A stretch of 64,000 nt of DNA from NCBI GenBank assembly GCA_051747385.1, contig JBNJGB010000013.1, positions 1-64,000 of the forward strand, given 5' to 3'. The DNA is from JBNJGB01 sp051747385. Lineage in GTDB: Bacteria > Myxococcota_A > UBA9042 > PHBI01 > JACKFB01. This document shows, piece by piece, positions 1-11,579 of this stretch. The notes below the pieces were generated by a model, which made no database searches, was not told the DNA's origin, and was given only the letters and a program-made list of their open reading frames with translations. The translations under genes and the position numbers were made by a program. Position 1 is the first letter of the stretch; each line of letters begins with the position of its first letter.

Positions 1-88
1 TCCAGCGGGTCCAGGCGCGCTCGAAGGGACCGTAGGCCGCCGCGTAGGTCGCGCGCTCGTGCGGGGTGAGCGTGACGCGGAGGCTCAC
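1..88 (-). CDS. partial hypothetical protein, N-terminal end only
   Basis: A minus-strand frame enters the window from the left edge and can start at a GTG ending at 88. It encodes about 29 residues beginning VSLRVTLTPHERATYAAAYG. A purine-rich GGGGAG lies roughly 18 bases upstream, too far to fix the start, and no ATG is available in frame nearby. The peptide is too short for a family call. It lies 37 bases downstream of the pirin stop on the same strand and could be cotranscribed with it. Confidence 0.25.
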   Translation of the reverse strand, partial: MSLRVTLTPHERATYAAAYGPFERAWTRW

Positions 89-125
89 GTGATCGAAGGT
101 CGAGACACTCCCCGGCCGGGGCGCC

Positions 126-992
126 CTACCCCTCCAGGCGGCCCGACTGGAAGTCGCGGAAGGCCTGAAGGATCTCGTCGCGGCTGTTCATGACGAAGGG
201 GCCGTAGCGGGCGATGGGCTCGCGGATGGGCTCGCCGGCGACGAGGAGGAAGCGGAGCGGCGCGTCCGAGGGGGCCTGTACGACGAGGCCGTCGCCGTCG
301 CCGAGGACGACGAGGTGGCCGCGATGGACGTCCTCGCCCGGGTGGTCGGGGGTGACGCCGAAGCGTCCCCGGCCCTCGTACGGATAGCAGAAGGCGTTGT
401 GGCTGGCGGGGACCGGATGCTCGAAGCGCGCGCCGGGCGGCAGGTGGGCGTCGAGGAACGTGGGGGCCACGGCGATGTCCCGGACCGGGCCGACGACGTC
501 CCCCGAGCGGCCGGCGACGACGCGGACGCGAGCGCCGCCCGGGAGGTCGCGCTCGGGGATGTCCTCGGGCGGGATGTCCTGGTAGCGCGGCGGCCGCATC
601 TTCTGGGCGGCGGGCAGGTTCACCCAGAGCTGGAAGCCCCACATGAGGCCGTCCACCTGCTCGGGCATCTCGGAGTGCACGATGCCGCGGCCGGCGGTCA
701 TCCACTGGACGGAGCCCGCGCGCAGGTGACCCTCGTGGCCGACGTGATCGCGGTGACGCATGGCGCCGGCCAGCATGTAGGTCACCGTCTCGAAGCCCCG
801 GTGGGGGTGATCCGGAAAACCCGCCAGGTAGTCGCGCGGGTCGTCGCTCCGGAACTCGTCCAGCAGCAGGAACGGGTCCAGGTGGTCCAGGCCCGGCCCG
901 CCCAGGATCCGCCGCAGCTTCACGCCGGCGCCGTCCGAGGCGGGTTGGCCTTGCACGATCCGAGCCGTGGTACGGGGGGCGCCGATCGTCAT
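126..992 (-). CDS. pirin family protein
   Basis: This 288-residue protein is a bicupin of the pirin family. The metal-binding set typical of pirins is visible: His62 and His64 in DHPHRGFETVTYML, and His106 with Glu108 in GRGIVHSEMP. Family members bind one iron (or other metal) in the N-terminal cupin; some have quercetin 2,3-dioxygenase activity and others are redox-responsive transcription cofactors, so the role here is uncertain. The start is well supported: GGAGGTAACCC sits directly before the ATG. The gene is divergent from the sensor kinase at 1200, with about 200 bases between them for both promoters. Length is usual for the family, and nothing is truncated. Confidence 0.9.
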   Translation of the reverse strand: MTIGAPRTTARIVQGQPASDGAGVKLRRILGGPGLDHLDPFLLLDEFRSDDPRDYLAGFPDHPHRGFETVTYMLAGAMRHRDHVGHEGHLRAGSVQWMTAGRGIVHSEMPEQVDGLMWGFQLWVNLPAAQKMRPPRYQDIPPEDIPERDLPGGARVRVVAGRSGDVVGPVRDIAVAPTFLDAHLPPGARFEHPVPASHNAFCYPYEGRGRFGVTPDHPGEDVHRGHLVVLGDGDGLVVQAPSDAPLRFLLVAGEPIREPIARYGPFVMNSRDEILQAFRDFQSGRLEG

Positions 993-1199
993 GGGTTACC
1001 TCCGGAATTGCGTGGCCAGGATACCGCGGGCCGGCGGGGATTCTACGGAGCGGGGAATCCGCGTGGCCGGCCCGGGGGGTGACCTCGGTCGTTCGACCCT
1101 CGCACAATCGTCTCCGAGCATCCCACATGACGACCACATGACCCACCCACGACCCACGCGGGCGCGCGGCGGTGCACCCGGCGTGCGGGAGAAGACCGG

Positions 1200-3662
1200 A
1201 TGGCGAGAGGCGAGGAGCAGGCCGGCGTCCCGGCAGGTTCGACGTCCGACGCGTGGCTGGCCCGGCTGGCCTACGACCTCGAGGACGTGGCCCTGGTCGT
1301 CGAGACGACCGAGGGGAGGATCTCGCGGTGGAGCCGCGGAGCCGAGCGGCTCTTCGGCTGGTCCGCCGAGGAGGCCATGGAGCGCGGGACGGAGATCCTC
1401 GCCCCCGTGTCCGGCGAGGCGTGCGTCGCACGCGAGCACGACCAGGCCGAACGCGCCGGCCGCGCCGCGGCGGCCCACTGGTTTCGGCGCAGGGACGGTT
1501 CCCGCTTCCTCGGGGACGAGCGGGTGGTCGCGTTGCGCGACGTCGACGGCCGCCTCGAGGGCTTCGGGACGACCATCCGGGACATCACCGCCGACAGCAC
1601 CGCGGGGCCGCGCACGGGTCGCAAGCGGGCCAAGCTCGCGCTGCTCCTGGAGGTGGCGTGCACCGCGAACGAGTCCGTGGACGTGGACCAGGCCCTCGAC
1701 CATGCCGTCCGCGCCTTCTGCGAGCACATGGCCTGGCCCGTGGGGCACGCCTGGCTGCCGGGCGAGGATGGGAGCTTCAGGTCCAGCGACATCTGGCAGG
1801 TGGCGGACGAGGACCGCTTCGGGGAGGTCGTCGAGCGGAGCGAGGGCGCGACCGTCCGGCCGGGCGAGGGTCCCATCGGCGCCGTGATGGCCTCGGGGAC
1901 GCCGACGTGGTTCCACGACGTCGAGGCCGACCCGCGGTTTCGCGCTCCGTGGCAGGGCGAGCCCCTCCGAAGCGGGTTCGCGGTCCCGGTCCTCGTCGGA
2001 CGGGAGGTCGTCGCCGTCCTGGAGTTCCTCTCCGAGGAGCCCCTCGAGCCGGATCGGGGACTCCTGGCCCTCGCGGCGAACGTCGGGCTTCAGCTCGGCC
2101 GCGTCGTGGAGCGAGCGCGGGTCGGCGACGCGATGCGGGAGCAGCGCGACTTCTATCAGCGCCTCCTGGACTGCCTGCCGGTCCTGGTCTGGCAGACGAA
2201 CGACACGGGCGCACGCTGTTTCGTCAACGCGGAGTGGCGGGCCTTCACGGGCCAGGAGCGCGACGAGGCCCTCCACGACGACGGCGCGACCATCGTCGAT
2301 CCGGCCGACCGGGATCGGCGCTGGCGCACGTGGAAGCAGGCCTGGGAGAGGCGCGAGCCCTACGCCGTCGAGATCCGCCTGCTGCACCGCTCGGGAACGT
2401 ATCGGCCCGTCCTGGAGATCGGCCGTCCGCTGTACGAGGGGGACGGGACCTTCCGGGGCTACGTGGGCGGCTGCATCGATCTGAGCGAGCGGGAGCAGCT
2501 CGAGGAGGCCCTCCGCCGCGCGCAGCGCATGGAGGCGCTCGACCGCTTCGCCGGTGGGGTGGCCCACGACTTCAACAACCTGTTGACGGTCGTCGTCGGG
2601 CACGCCGAGCTGCTGCGGGAGGCGCTCCCGGACAGCGGGCCCGCGCCGGCGCACGTGCGGGTCATCTCGGACGCCGCCAAGCGGGCCACTTCCCTCACCG
2701 AGCAGCTCCTGGCCTTCAGCCGCACCCGCAGCATGCACCGCCGGGTGCTGGCCCCGAACACGGTCATCCGCGGCCACGAGGAGATCCTCCGCGGCCTCCT
2801 CGGCGAGACCATCTCCCTCGAGCTGGACCTCTCGGAGTCCTGTCCGCCGGTCCTGGCGGACGAGGGACACCTGGCCCAGGTGCTCCTGAACCTCGTCATC
2901 AACGCCCGGGACGCCCTGCCCGAGGGAGGCCGGGTCCGGCTCTCGACGGGGTTCGCGCTCGACGCCCCGACCGAAGCCCCCTTCCAGACCGCCGAACACC
3001 AGGGCGCATGGGCGCGCCTCACGGTCGAGGACGACGGCTGCGGCATGGAGGAGCACGTCCGCCGCCACATGTTCGAGCCCTTCTTCACGACCAAGGGGAG
3101 GGAGCGCGGCACGGGCCTCGGTCTCGCGACCGTGTACGGGATCGTGGCCCAGAGCGGCGGCCGCATCCGCGTGCGCACCCGCCCGGGCCAGGGCACGCGC
3201 GTGGACGTCTACCTCCCCGAGGCGAGCGGCCCCGTCTGGTCCGAGAAGCCGCCGGACAAGCGCACCCCCGAGGGGCCCGGCGGCCGCACCGTGCTCGTCG
3301 CGGAGGACCAGGCTCCCGTCCGCACGCTCGTTCGCCACGTCCTGGAGCACCGGGGCTACCTCGTCCTGGAGGCGGGCGACGGCGTCGAGGCGCTGCAGAT
3401 CGCCGAGGCCCACGAAGGCCCCATCGATCTGCTCCTCACCGACGTCGTCATGCCCCGCATGGGCGGCATCGAGCTCGCGCGCCGCCTGGCCGACGCCCGC
3501 CCGAAGACGGGTCTCCTCTTCATGTCCGGCTATCCGGCCGACGCCCTGAAGCAGCACCGCGTGGACGCCTCGGAGCTGCGGCTCCTGGCGAAGCCGTTCA
3601 CGCCGTCGGACCTCCTCCAGGCCGTCCAGGAGGCCATGGACAACGTGCCGGCGACGGCATAG
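1200..3662 (+). CDS. hybrid sensor histidine kinase (PAS-GAF-PAS-HisKA-HATPase-REC)
   Basis: This 820-residue protein is a cytoplasmic hybrid histidine kinase with no membrane segment. Domain order: PAS (about 22-132), GAF (about 145-305), second PAS (about 312-430), HisKA with the phosphorylatable His456 in VAHDFNNLL, HATPase with an N-box near 564-569 and a GTGLGLATVYG box near 637-647, then a receiver domain from about 696 with acceptor Asp748 in LLTDVVMPRMGG and conserved Lys798. It should autophosphorylate on His456 and pass phosphate to its own Asp748. The HDFNN box is the type common in myxobacterial orphan kinases. No response-regulator gene is adjacent, so output is unknown. The ATG at 1200 is preceded by GGGAGAAG at good spacing. 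Confidence 0.92.
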   Translation: MARGEEQAGVPAGSTSDAWLARLAYDLEDVALVVETTEGRISRWSRGAERLFGWSAEEAMERGTEILAPVSGEACVAREHDQAERAGRAAAAHWFRRRDGSRFLGDERVVALRDVDGRLEGFGTTIRDITADSTAGPRTGRKRAKLALLLEVACTANESVDVDQALDHAVRAFCEHMAWPVGHAWLPGEDGSFRSSDIWQVADEDRFGEVVERSEGATVRPGEGPIGAVMASGTPTWFHDVEADPRFRAPWQGEPLRSGFAVPVLVGREVVAVLEFLSEEPLEPDRGLLALAANVGLQLGRVVERARVGDAMREQRDFYQRLLDCLPVLVWQTNDTGARCFVNAEWRAFTGQERDEALHDDGATIVDPADRDRRWRTWKQAWERREPYAVEIRLLHRSGTYRPVLEIGRPLYEGDGTFRGYVGGCIDLSEREQLEEALRRAQRMEALDRFAGGVAHDFNNLLTVVVGHAELLREALPDSGPAPAHVRVISDAAKRATSLTEQLLAFSRTRSMHRRVLAPNTVIRGHEEILRGLLGETISLELDLSESCPPVLADEGHLAQVLLNLVINARDALPEGGRVRLSTGFALDAPTEAPFQTAEHQGAWARLTVEDDGCGMEEHVRRHMFEPFFTTKGRERGTGLGLATVYGIVAQSGGRIRVRTRPGQGTRVDVYLPEASGPVWSEKPPDKRTPEGPGGRTVLVAEDQAPVRTLVRHVLEHRGYLVLEAGDGVEALQIAEAHEGPIDLLLTDVVMPRMGGIELARRLADARPKTGLLFMSGYPADALKQHRVDASELRLLAKPFTPSDLLQAVQEAMDNVPATA

Positions 3663-3683
3663 CGCCGGGTCCGTAGGGACCGC

Positions 3684-5510
<1,827 letters not shown>

Positions 5511-5900
5511 GGCGCCTCCCAATCAGGAGTGTCGCCACGCCACTACCATGGGTGCTGCGCTCGCGTCCTGTACGTTTGCATCGGCGAAGTGACCCGCTCG
5601 CAGAGATGCGGGTGATTTCACACAACCGGCACATGACCCTGGGCAAGCTGCCACGACCGCGCTGCGGGCAGGCGTGGCCCGAGAGCCCTCCAGGGGCGCC
5701 TCCGCGACGCCGCTCCGCCCCTCCCTCGCGCGACGTGGGACCTCACACACCAATCGGTCACCGCCCGTCGCACACGGGGGATTCCCCGCGCCCGAGTGGG
5801 CCTTCGCGCCGACCTGACGGGGCTGGCGTACGTCTTGCAGGACCCTGGTTGTCCGAATCGGCTGCCGCGACGCCGACGCACGCAGATCGGGGAGACAGCG
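5511..5900. promoter_or_regulatory. divergent intergenic control region between the ODP-GGDEF gene and nifJ
   Basis: This 390-base gap separates two divergent genes and must hold both promoters. No small gene with a convincing start was seen. The only promoter motif recognised is the sigma-54-like element near its right end, facing nifJ (listed separately). No clear promoter was found for the leftward gene. Confidence 0.5.
5824..5839 (+). promoter_or_regulatory. candidate sigma-54 (RpoN) promoter for nifJ
   Basis: The bases TGGCGTACGTCTTGCA match the -24/-12 consensus (TGGCAC, five bases, TTGCW) with GG at 5825-5826 and GC at 5837-5838, exactly ten bases apart. Transcription would begin near 5850, about 50 bases before the nifJ ATG. 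Such promoters need an enhancer-binding activator; none is adjacent. A match of this quality can occur by chance once or so in a window this size, but the placement is right. Confidence 0.5.
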
Positions 5901-8900
5901 ATGCACGAGGTGAGGAAGAACGCTCCCAGTGGGAAGAAGGCGGACGACACCTCCGCCGAGTCCGAGGGATCGGATCACTCCGGGTTCGAGTTTCCCGGCA
6001 TCCCGGCGGCGCTGGACGGGACCTCCGCGGTGGTCGCCGCCGAGGTGGCCGCCAGCGAGGCCGCCGGCGCCTATCCCATCACCCCCGCCACGAACATGGG
6101 CGAGGGCTTCGCCGCAGCGTACGCCCAGGGCAAGCCCAACGCCTTCGGCCGCCGGCTCATCTTCTTCGAGCCGGAGGGCGAGCACGCCGCAGCGGGCGTC
6201 ACGGCGGGCCTCAGCATGGTGGGGCTCCGGTCGGCCAACTTCTCCGCCGGCCAGGGCCTCGCGTACATGCACGAGTCCCTGTACGCGGCGACCGGCAAGC
6301 GCCTGACCTACGTGCTCAACGTGGCCTGCCGCGCCATGACCAAGCAGGCGCTCAACATCCACGCCGGGCACGACGACTACCACGCCATCGACGACACGGG
6401 CTTCTTCCAGCTCTTCGGGAAGGACGCCCAGTCGGCGGCGGACCTGAACCTCGTCGCCCACCGCGTCGCCGAGCTGGCCCTGAACCCCGGCGTCTGCGCC
6501 ATGGACGGCTTCCTCACCAGCCACGTCATCGAGACGCTGCGCGTGCCCGAGCCGGAGCTGGTGAAGCGCTATCTGGGCGACCCGTCCGACATCATCGAGT
6601 GCCCCACCCCGGCGCAGCGCCTGATGTTCGGCGAGACCCGCCGCCGCATCCCCGAGCTGTTCGACATGGACGAGCCGGCGCTGCTGGGATCGGTGCAGAA
6701 CCAGGACTCCTACGCCCAGGGCGTGGCGGCGCAGCGGCCGTTCTTCTTCGACCACATCGCCGCCCTGACCGACCAGGCCATGGACGAGTACCACGCCCTC
6801 ACCGGCCGTCGGTATCGCCGGGTGCGGACGTACCTGCTCGACGACGCGGAGTACGTGCTCGTCGGGCAGGGCTCCATCGTCGCCAACATGGAGGCCCTCG
6901 CCGACTGGCTGCGGGCCGAGCGCGGCCTGAAGATCGGCGTCCTCGACGTCACCATGTTCCGCCCCTTCCCGGCCGACCTGGTGACGAAGCTGCTGAAGGG
7001 TCGCAAGGCCGCCACGGTCCTCGAGCGCGTCGACCAGCCCCTGGCCAGCGACCTTCCCCTGGTCCGCGAGCTCCGCGCCGCGGTGGGCCAGGCCCTGGAG
7101 AACGGCCGGGCGAAGGACGGCAGCCTGCCCTTCCCGGGCGTCGAACCCTACGCCCCCGACGACGCGCCCGACTTCTACAGCGGCGTGTTCGGCCTCGGCA
7201 GCCGCGACACCCAGCCCGGCGACGTCCTGGCCGCGGTCGAGAACATGCTGCCCGAGGGGACCCACCGCCGCCGCTTCTACCTCGGCATCGACTTCGCCCG
7301 GGCCGGCACGCACATCGCCGGCCTGAAGAAGCGCCAGGAGGACGTGCTCGCGGCCTATCCGCAGGTCTCCGAGCTGGCCCTGGAGCGCGCCGACAACGTC
7401 GACCTCATGCCCGAGAGCGCGCTGAGCCTCCGCATGCACTCCGTGGGCGGCTGGGGCGCCATCACCACCGGCAAGAACCTGGCGGTGACCCTGTTCGAGC
7501 TGCTCGGGATGCACGTCAAGGCGAACCCGAAGTACGGCTCCGAGAAGAAGGGCCAGCCGACCACCTTCTACGCGACCTTCGCGCGCGAGGGCGTCCGCCT
7601 GGACTGCGAGCTGTCGCGGGTCCACGTGGTCCTGTCGCCGGACCCGAACGTCTTCGGCCACTCGAACCCGCTGGGCGGGCTGGTGGACGGCGGCGTCTTC
7701 ATCATCCAGTGGGATCGCTCCTCGGAGGAGCTGTGGGCGATGATGCCCGCCTGGGCGCGCGCCGACATCAAGCGCCGCGGGATCCGCGTCTTCCACCTGG
7801 ACGGCTTCGGCATCGCCCGCGACGAGGCCTCGGACGTGGAGCTCCAGTACAGGATGCAGGGCGCGTCCTTCCAGGGCGCCTTCTTCCACGCCAGCCCGCT
7901 GATGGAGCGCGAGGGGCTCGACGAGGAGAAGCTCTTCGAGGCCATCCACGCCCAGCTCGACAAGAAGTTCGGCCACAAGGGCGCCCAGGTCGTGGCCGAC
8001 AACGAGCGGGTCATCCGCCGCGGCTTCGACGAGGTCATCGAGGTGGACGTGGCGGCCATGGCGGACCCGGCCGAGGACGAGGAGACGCGGCGCCGCTCCC
8101 GCCACCCGCTCTTCCCCATCGCCGGCGCCACGTGTCGCACGAGCGCGCTGGCCGACCGCGGGCGCTTCTACGACGACGTGGGCGACGTCTACCTGCACGG
8201 CGAGGAGCCCATCGCGGACCCGTTCGCGGCCCTGTCGGCCATGCCGGCGGCCACGAGCGCGCTGCGCGACATGACCACCATCCGCTTCGAGGTCCCCAAG
8301 CTCGTCGTGGACAAGTGCACGGGCTGCGGCCAGTGCTGGACCCAGTGCCCGGACACCGCCATCCCGGGTCTGGTCTCCGAGGTCCCGGACGTCCTCCGCG
8401 CCGGCATCCGCAAGGCCACCAACGGCAGCGCGCCGAAGCACCTGCCGGACCTGGTGGACGACCTGGCCGGCGCCGTCCGCGCCGAGCTTCGCGAGGGCGA
8501 CTTCACCACGTTCTCCGACGCCCTCCGGGTCGCCGGGGAGAAGGTCGCCGCAGGCCTCGACGGCGGCACCCGCGACACCGTCCGCGAGGAGATCGGGCTC
8601 GTCGCCGACGCCCTGGTGGACGCCCCCATCACGCGGGCGCGGCCCTTCTTCGACATCTTCGAGCGCAAGGAGGAGGGCTCCGGCGGCCTGCTGACGGTCA
8701 CCGTGGACCCGGCCACCTGCAAGGGCTGCATGCTCTGCGTGGACGTCTGCCCGGACGAGGCCCTCGTCGTCGAGAAGCAGACGGCCGAGGCGGTGGACAC
8801 CCTCCGGGCCAACAAGCGCTTCTACGACGACCTGCCCGACACCCCCGAGCGGTTCGTCCAGGTCCGCGACTGGGACAAGGGCATCGGCGTCCTGCATTCG

Positions 8901-10913
8901 ATGCTCCTCAGGAAGGACGTCTACCACTCCATGAAGGGTGGCGACGGCTCCTGCATGGGCTGCGGCGAGAAGACCGCCCTGCACCTGGTGACCTCGGCCA
9001 TCGAGGCGTCCATGCAGCCGCGGGTCGCGCAGTTCGTGGAGAAGCTGGACAGCCTCATCTCCAGGCTGGACGCGAAGGCGCGCATCCTGCTCGCCTCGGG
9101 CGCGGACCTCCACGCCGAGCCCGCCGAACAGGTCGCCCTGCCCCTCACCCCCGAGAACCGCGAGCACCTGGGGCGCATCACGGACCTGCTCGAGCGCCTC
9201 GAGGACCTCCGGAAGCGCTACGAGCAGGGCCGCGCGAGCCTGGCCATCAGCAACTCCACGGGCTGCTCCAGCGTCTGGGGCTCGAGCTGGCCCTACAACC
9301 CCTACCCGTATCCGTGGGTCAACCACCTCTTCCAGGACGCCCCGAGCGTGGCCATCGGCATCTTCGAGGGCTTCATGCGGAAGATGGCGGACGCCTTCGG
9401 CGCCGTCCGCCGGGCCGAGCTGGAGCTGGACGACTCCTACGACGCCTCGGTCCACGAGCCGTTCTTCCAGGCCTTCGACTGGAACCAGTTCACGGACGAG
9501 GAGTTCGAGCTCTGCCCGCCGATCCTCGCCGTGGGCGGGGACGGCGCCATGCTCGACATCGGCTTCCAGAACCTGAGCCGCCTGCTGGCCAGCGGCAAGC
9601 CCCTCCGGGCCATCATGCTGGACACGCAGGTCTACTCGAACACCGGCGGCCAGGCCTGCACGAGCGGCTTCTACGGCCAGGTGTCCGACATGGCGGTCTA
9701 CGGCAAGGCCGTCCACGGCAAGGTGGAGCCCCGCAAGGAGCTGGCGCTCCTCGGCATCGCCCACCGCGGCGCCTACGTGATGCAGTCCTCCCAGGCGGCC
9801 CCGGCGCACCTGCTGTCGGGCGTCCTCCGCGGGCTGAAGTCGCGGCGCCCGGCCCTGTTCTGCCTGCACACCCCGTGCATGCCGGAGCACGGCATCCCGG
9901 ACGACGCGGCCGCCCGCCAGGCGAAGCTGGCCATGGAGGGCCGGGCCATCCCGTTGCTCGTGTTCGACCCGGACAAGAGCGACGATCTCAGCGAGTGCCT
10001 GGACCTCATGGGCAACCCGGCGCTGGACTCGGCGTGGCCGATCCACACGCTCGAATACGTCGACGCCGACGACCACGAGCAGACCATGGAGATGCCGCTC
10101 ACGGCCGCCGACTGGGCCGCCACCGAGGGGCGCTTCGCCAAGCACTTCAAGGCCATCCCGCGCGACGCCTGGACCGACGACCAGGTGCCGGTGCCGGAGT
10201 TCCTCGCCCTGACGCCGGACCAGCGGGCGACGAAGCAGCCGTTCATCTGGGCCGTCGGCGAGGACCGCCGCCTGGACCGATTCGCCGTGGCCCCCGAGAT
10301 GATCCAGCTCACCGAGGAGCGCCTCGCCTTCTGGCACCTGCTCAAGGAGATGGCCGGAGACGACATCTCCGACTCGGTCCGGGACACGGTCCGCGGAGAG
10401 CTGGAGGAGCACTTCGAGCAGGAGGTGGAGCGCCTCCGGAGCGCCCACGAGGCCGCCCTCGAGGACCTCCGCGACAACTACGCGCAGGCGGTGGCCCGCC
10501 GGATGGCGGACGCCCTGCTGGAGAGCTCCACCTCGGACGCCCCGGGCTTCGCGTCGGCCGCCCTCGCTCGGTCGGCCGAGCCCGCGCCGCCCCGGAGCGC
10601 CGCGCCCGCCCCCGAAACGGCCATCGTGGCGGAGTCCGCGGGCGACGAGGACGAGGACGAGCTCCGGATGGAGCCGTACATCGAGCAGGACCTCTGCACG
10701 ACCTGCGACGAGTGCACCAACCTGAACAACCGCATGTTCGCGTACGACGAGGACAAGCGGGCCTATATCAAGGACCCGAAGGCGGGGAGCTTCAAGGAGC
10801 TCGTGATGGCGGCCGAGCGCTGCCCGTCGGAGGCCATCCACCCCGGCGAGCCGCTCGACGAGCGCGAGAAGAACCTGGACGAGTGGCTGGAGCGGGCCGC
10901 CCCGTTCAACTAG
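5901..10913 (+). CDS. nifJ: pyruvate:ferredoxin (flavodoxin) oxidoreductase, extended single-chain form
   Basis: This 1670-residue enzyme oxidises pyruvate with CoA to acetyl-CoA and CO2, passing electrons to ferredoxin or flavodoxin. Domain order matches single-chain PFOR: the alpha/pyrimidine region from about 20, the gamma region around 575-720, a two-cluster ferredoxin domain (CTGCGQC from Cys806, CKGCMLC from Cys940), and the TPP-binding beta part (SCMGCGEK near 1018, then GGDGAMLDIGFQN). Usual NifJ proteins are about 1170-1200 residues. The extra length is a wide spacing between the two clusters (134 residues), an insertion in the beta part, and a C-terminal extension ending in a further cluster motif (CTTCDEC from Cys1599, later ERCPSEA). 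The ATG at 5901 has GGGGAG upstream. A hemerythrin gene follows 36 bases later. Confidence 0.92.
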   Translation: MHEVRKNAPSGKKADDTSAESEGSDHSGFEFPGIPAALDGTSAVVAAEVAASEAAGAYPITPATNMGEGFAAAYAQGKPNAFGRRLIFFEPEGEHAAAGVTAGLSMVGLRSANFSAGQGLAYMHESLYAATGKRLTYVLNVACRAMTKQALNIHAGHDDYHAIDDTGFFQLFGKDAQSAADLNLVAHRVAELALNPGVCAMDGFLTSHVIETLRVPEPELVKRYLGDPSDIIECPTPAQRLMFGETRRRIPELFDMDEPALLGSVQNQDSYAQGVAAQRPFFFDHIAALTDQAMDEYHALTGRRYRRVRTYLLDDAEYVLVGQGSIVANMEALADWLRAERGLKIGVLDVTMFRPFPADLVTKLLKGRKAATVLERVDQPLASDLPLVRELRAAVGQALENGRAKDGSLPFPGVEPYAPDDAPDFYSGVFGLGSRDTQPGDVLAAVENMLPEGTHRRRFYLGIDFARAGTHIAGLKKRQEDVLAAYPQVSELALERADNVDLMPESALSLRMHSVGGWGAITTGKNLAVTLFELLGMHVKANPKYGSEKKGQPTTFYATFAREGVRLDCELSRVHVVLSPDPNVFGHSNPLGGLVDGGVFIIQWDRSSEELWAMMPAWARADIKRRGIRVFHLDGFGIARDEASDVELQYRMQGASFQGAFFHASPLMEREGLDEEKLFEAIHAQLDKKFGHKGAQVVADNERVIRRGFDEVIEVDVAAMADPAEDEETRRRSRHPLFPIAGATCRTSALADRGRFYDDVGDVYLHGEEPIADPFAALSAMPAATSALRDMTTIRFEVPKLVVDKCTGCGQCWTQCPDTAIPGLVSEVPDVLRAGIRKATNGSAPKHLPDLVDDLAGAVRAELREGDFTTFSDALRVAGEKVAAGLDGGTRDTVREEIGLVADALVDAPITRARPFFDIFERKEEGSGGLLTVTVDPATCKGCMLCVDVCPDEALVVEKQTAEAVDTLRANKRFYDDLPDTPERFVQVRDWDKGIGVLHSMLLRKDVYHSMKGGDGSCMGCGEKTALHLVTSAIEASMQPRVAQFVEKLDSLISRLDAKARILLASGADLHAEPAEQVALPLTPENREHLGRITDLLERLEDLRKRYEQGRASLAISNSTGCSSVWGSSWPYNPYPYPWVNHLFQDAPSVAIGIFEGFMRKMADAFGAVRRAELELDDSYDASVHEPFFQAFDWNQFTDEEFELCPPILAVGGDGAMLDIGFQNLSRLLASGKPLRAIMLDTQVYSNTGGQACTSGFYGQVSDMAVYGKAVHGKVEPRKELALLGIAHRGAYVMQSSQAAPAHLLSGVLRGLKSRRPALFCLHTPCMPEHGIPDDAAARQAKLAMEGRAIPLLVFDPDKSDDLSECLDLMGNPALDSAWPIHTLEYVDADDHEQTMEMPLTAADWAATEGRFAKHFKAIPRDAWTDDQVPVPEFLALTPDQRATKQPFIWAVGEDRRLDRFAVAPEMIQLTEERLAFWHLLKEMAGDDISDSVRDTVRGELEEHFEQEVERLRSAHEAALEDLRDNYAQAVARRMADALLESSTSDAPGFASAALARSAEPAPPRSAAPAPETAIVAESAGDEDEDELRMEPYIEQDLCTTCDECTNLNNRMFAYDEDKRAYIKDPKAGSFKELVMAAERCPSEAIHPGEPLDEREKNLDEWLERAAPFN

Positions 10914-10949
10914 GAGCCTGGCCGCCGTCCGGGCGGGAGGAGAGACGCC

Positions 10950-11357
10950 ATGACGCAAGCCCACCTGCCACCCCAGCGCATCGTCGCCGACCAGCTCGAG
11001 GCGACGCTGCGGGAGCACGAGGAGCTGATGGCCGTCGTGGCGCGCCTCGAGGCCGCCGCCACCCCCGAGGGGGCCCGGCGCCTCGCCGCCGATCTGCTCC
11101 GAGCCCTCCCGTGTCACTTCATCGAGGAGGACAAGGAGGACGGGCTGTTCGACTGGCTCGCGGCGCTCGACCCGAACTGTCGGGGGCGCCTCCAGGCCCT
11201 CGCGTCCGAACACGCCGAGATCCTTCGGCAGCTCGACGATCTGATCGGCCGGGAGTCGGCGGATGTCCTCGACGCCGCCCGCGCCCTGGCCGAGCGGATC
11301 CGCCGCCACGAGAGCGCTGAGGTCACCCTCCTCCGCGAGGTCGTCGCCGGACCCTGA
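10950..11357 (+). CDS. hemerythrin HHE-domain protein
   Basis: This 135-residue helical protein carries the ligand spacing of hemerythrin-like domains: His23, His56 and Glu60 (CHFIEED, the HxxxE pair), His88 (ASEHAE), and His120 with Glu124 (RRHESAEV). Such domains bind a diiron centre and store, sense or scavenge O2 or NO. There is no signal peptide, so it should be cytoplasmic. It begins 36 bases after the nifJ stop with a strong GGGAGGAG site and very likely shares the nifJ transcript, which suggests that it protects the oxygen-sensitive oxidoreductase or senses the same gas. That role is inferred from position only. Confidence 0.8.
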   Translation: MTQAHLPPQRIVADQLEATLREHEELMAVVARLEAAATPEGARRLAADLLRALPCHFIEEDKEDGLFDWLAALDPNCRGRLQALASEHAEILRQLDDLIGRESADVLDAARALAERIRRHESAEVTLLREVVAGP

Positions 11358-11579
11358 GCCCTGTCGCCGCGCAGGACGGCGGCGCCCTCGCAGATCAAAT
11401 GGTCACGACTCGCCGAGCGCCGGCGAAGCGTGGCCGTGGACGAGGCCACCTGGCCGAGATGGAGTGGACGGGCAGACGGTCCCACCGGCGTCCGAGCACG
11501 GGTGGGGTTTCCGATACTCCCTGGGTCCGGACCGCCGCGTGCAGTACACTCCGGCCGCGCACGACACCCGGAGCATGCC

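Noticed and set aside
5511..5522. TTG start at 5522 for the ODP-GGDEF gene
   Set aside because: The GGGAGG ribosome site would be inside the coding sequence; it is correctly spaced for the ATG at 5510.
5901..10913. Very long open frames on other frames and on the opposite strand of nifJ and many other genes
   Set aside because: High GC content removes stop codons; these frames give Arg/Pro/Gly-rich or low-complexity peptides without motifs or ribosome sites, while one frame per region carries clear family motifs.
5901..11357. Nitrogen-fixation cluster
   Set aside because: nifJ alone does not indicate fixation; no nifHDK or other nif genes are present in the window.
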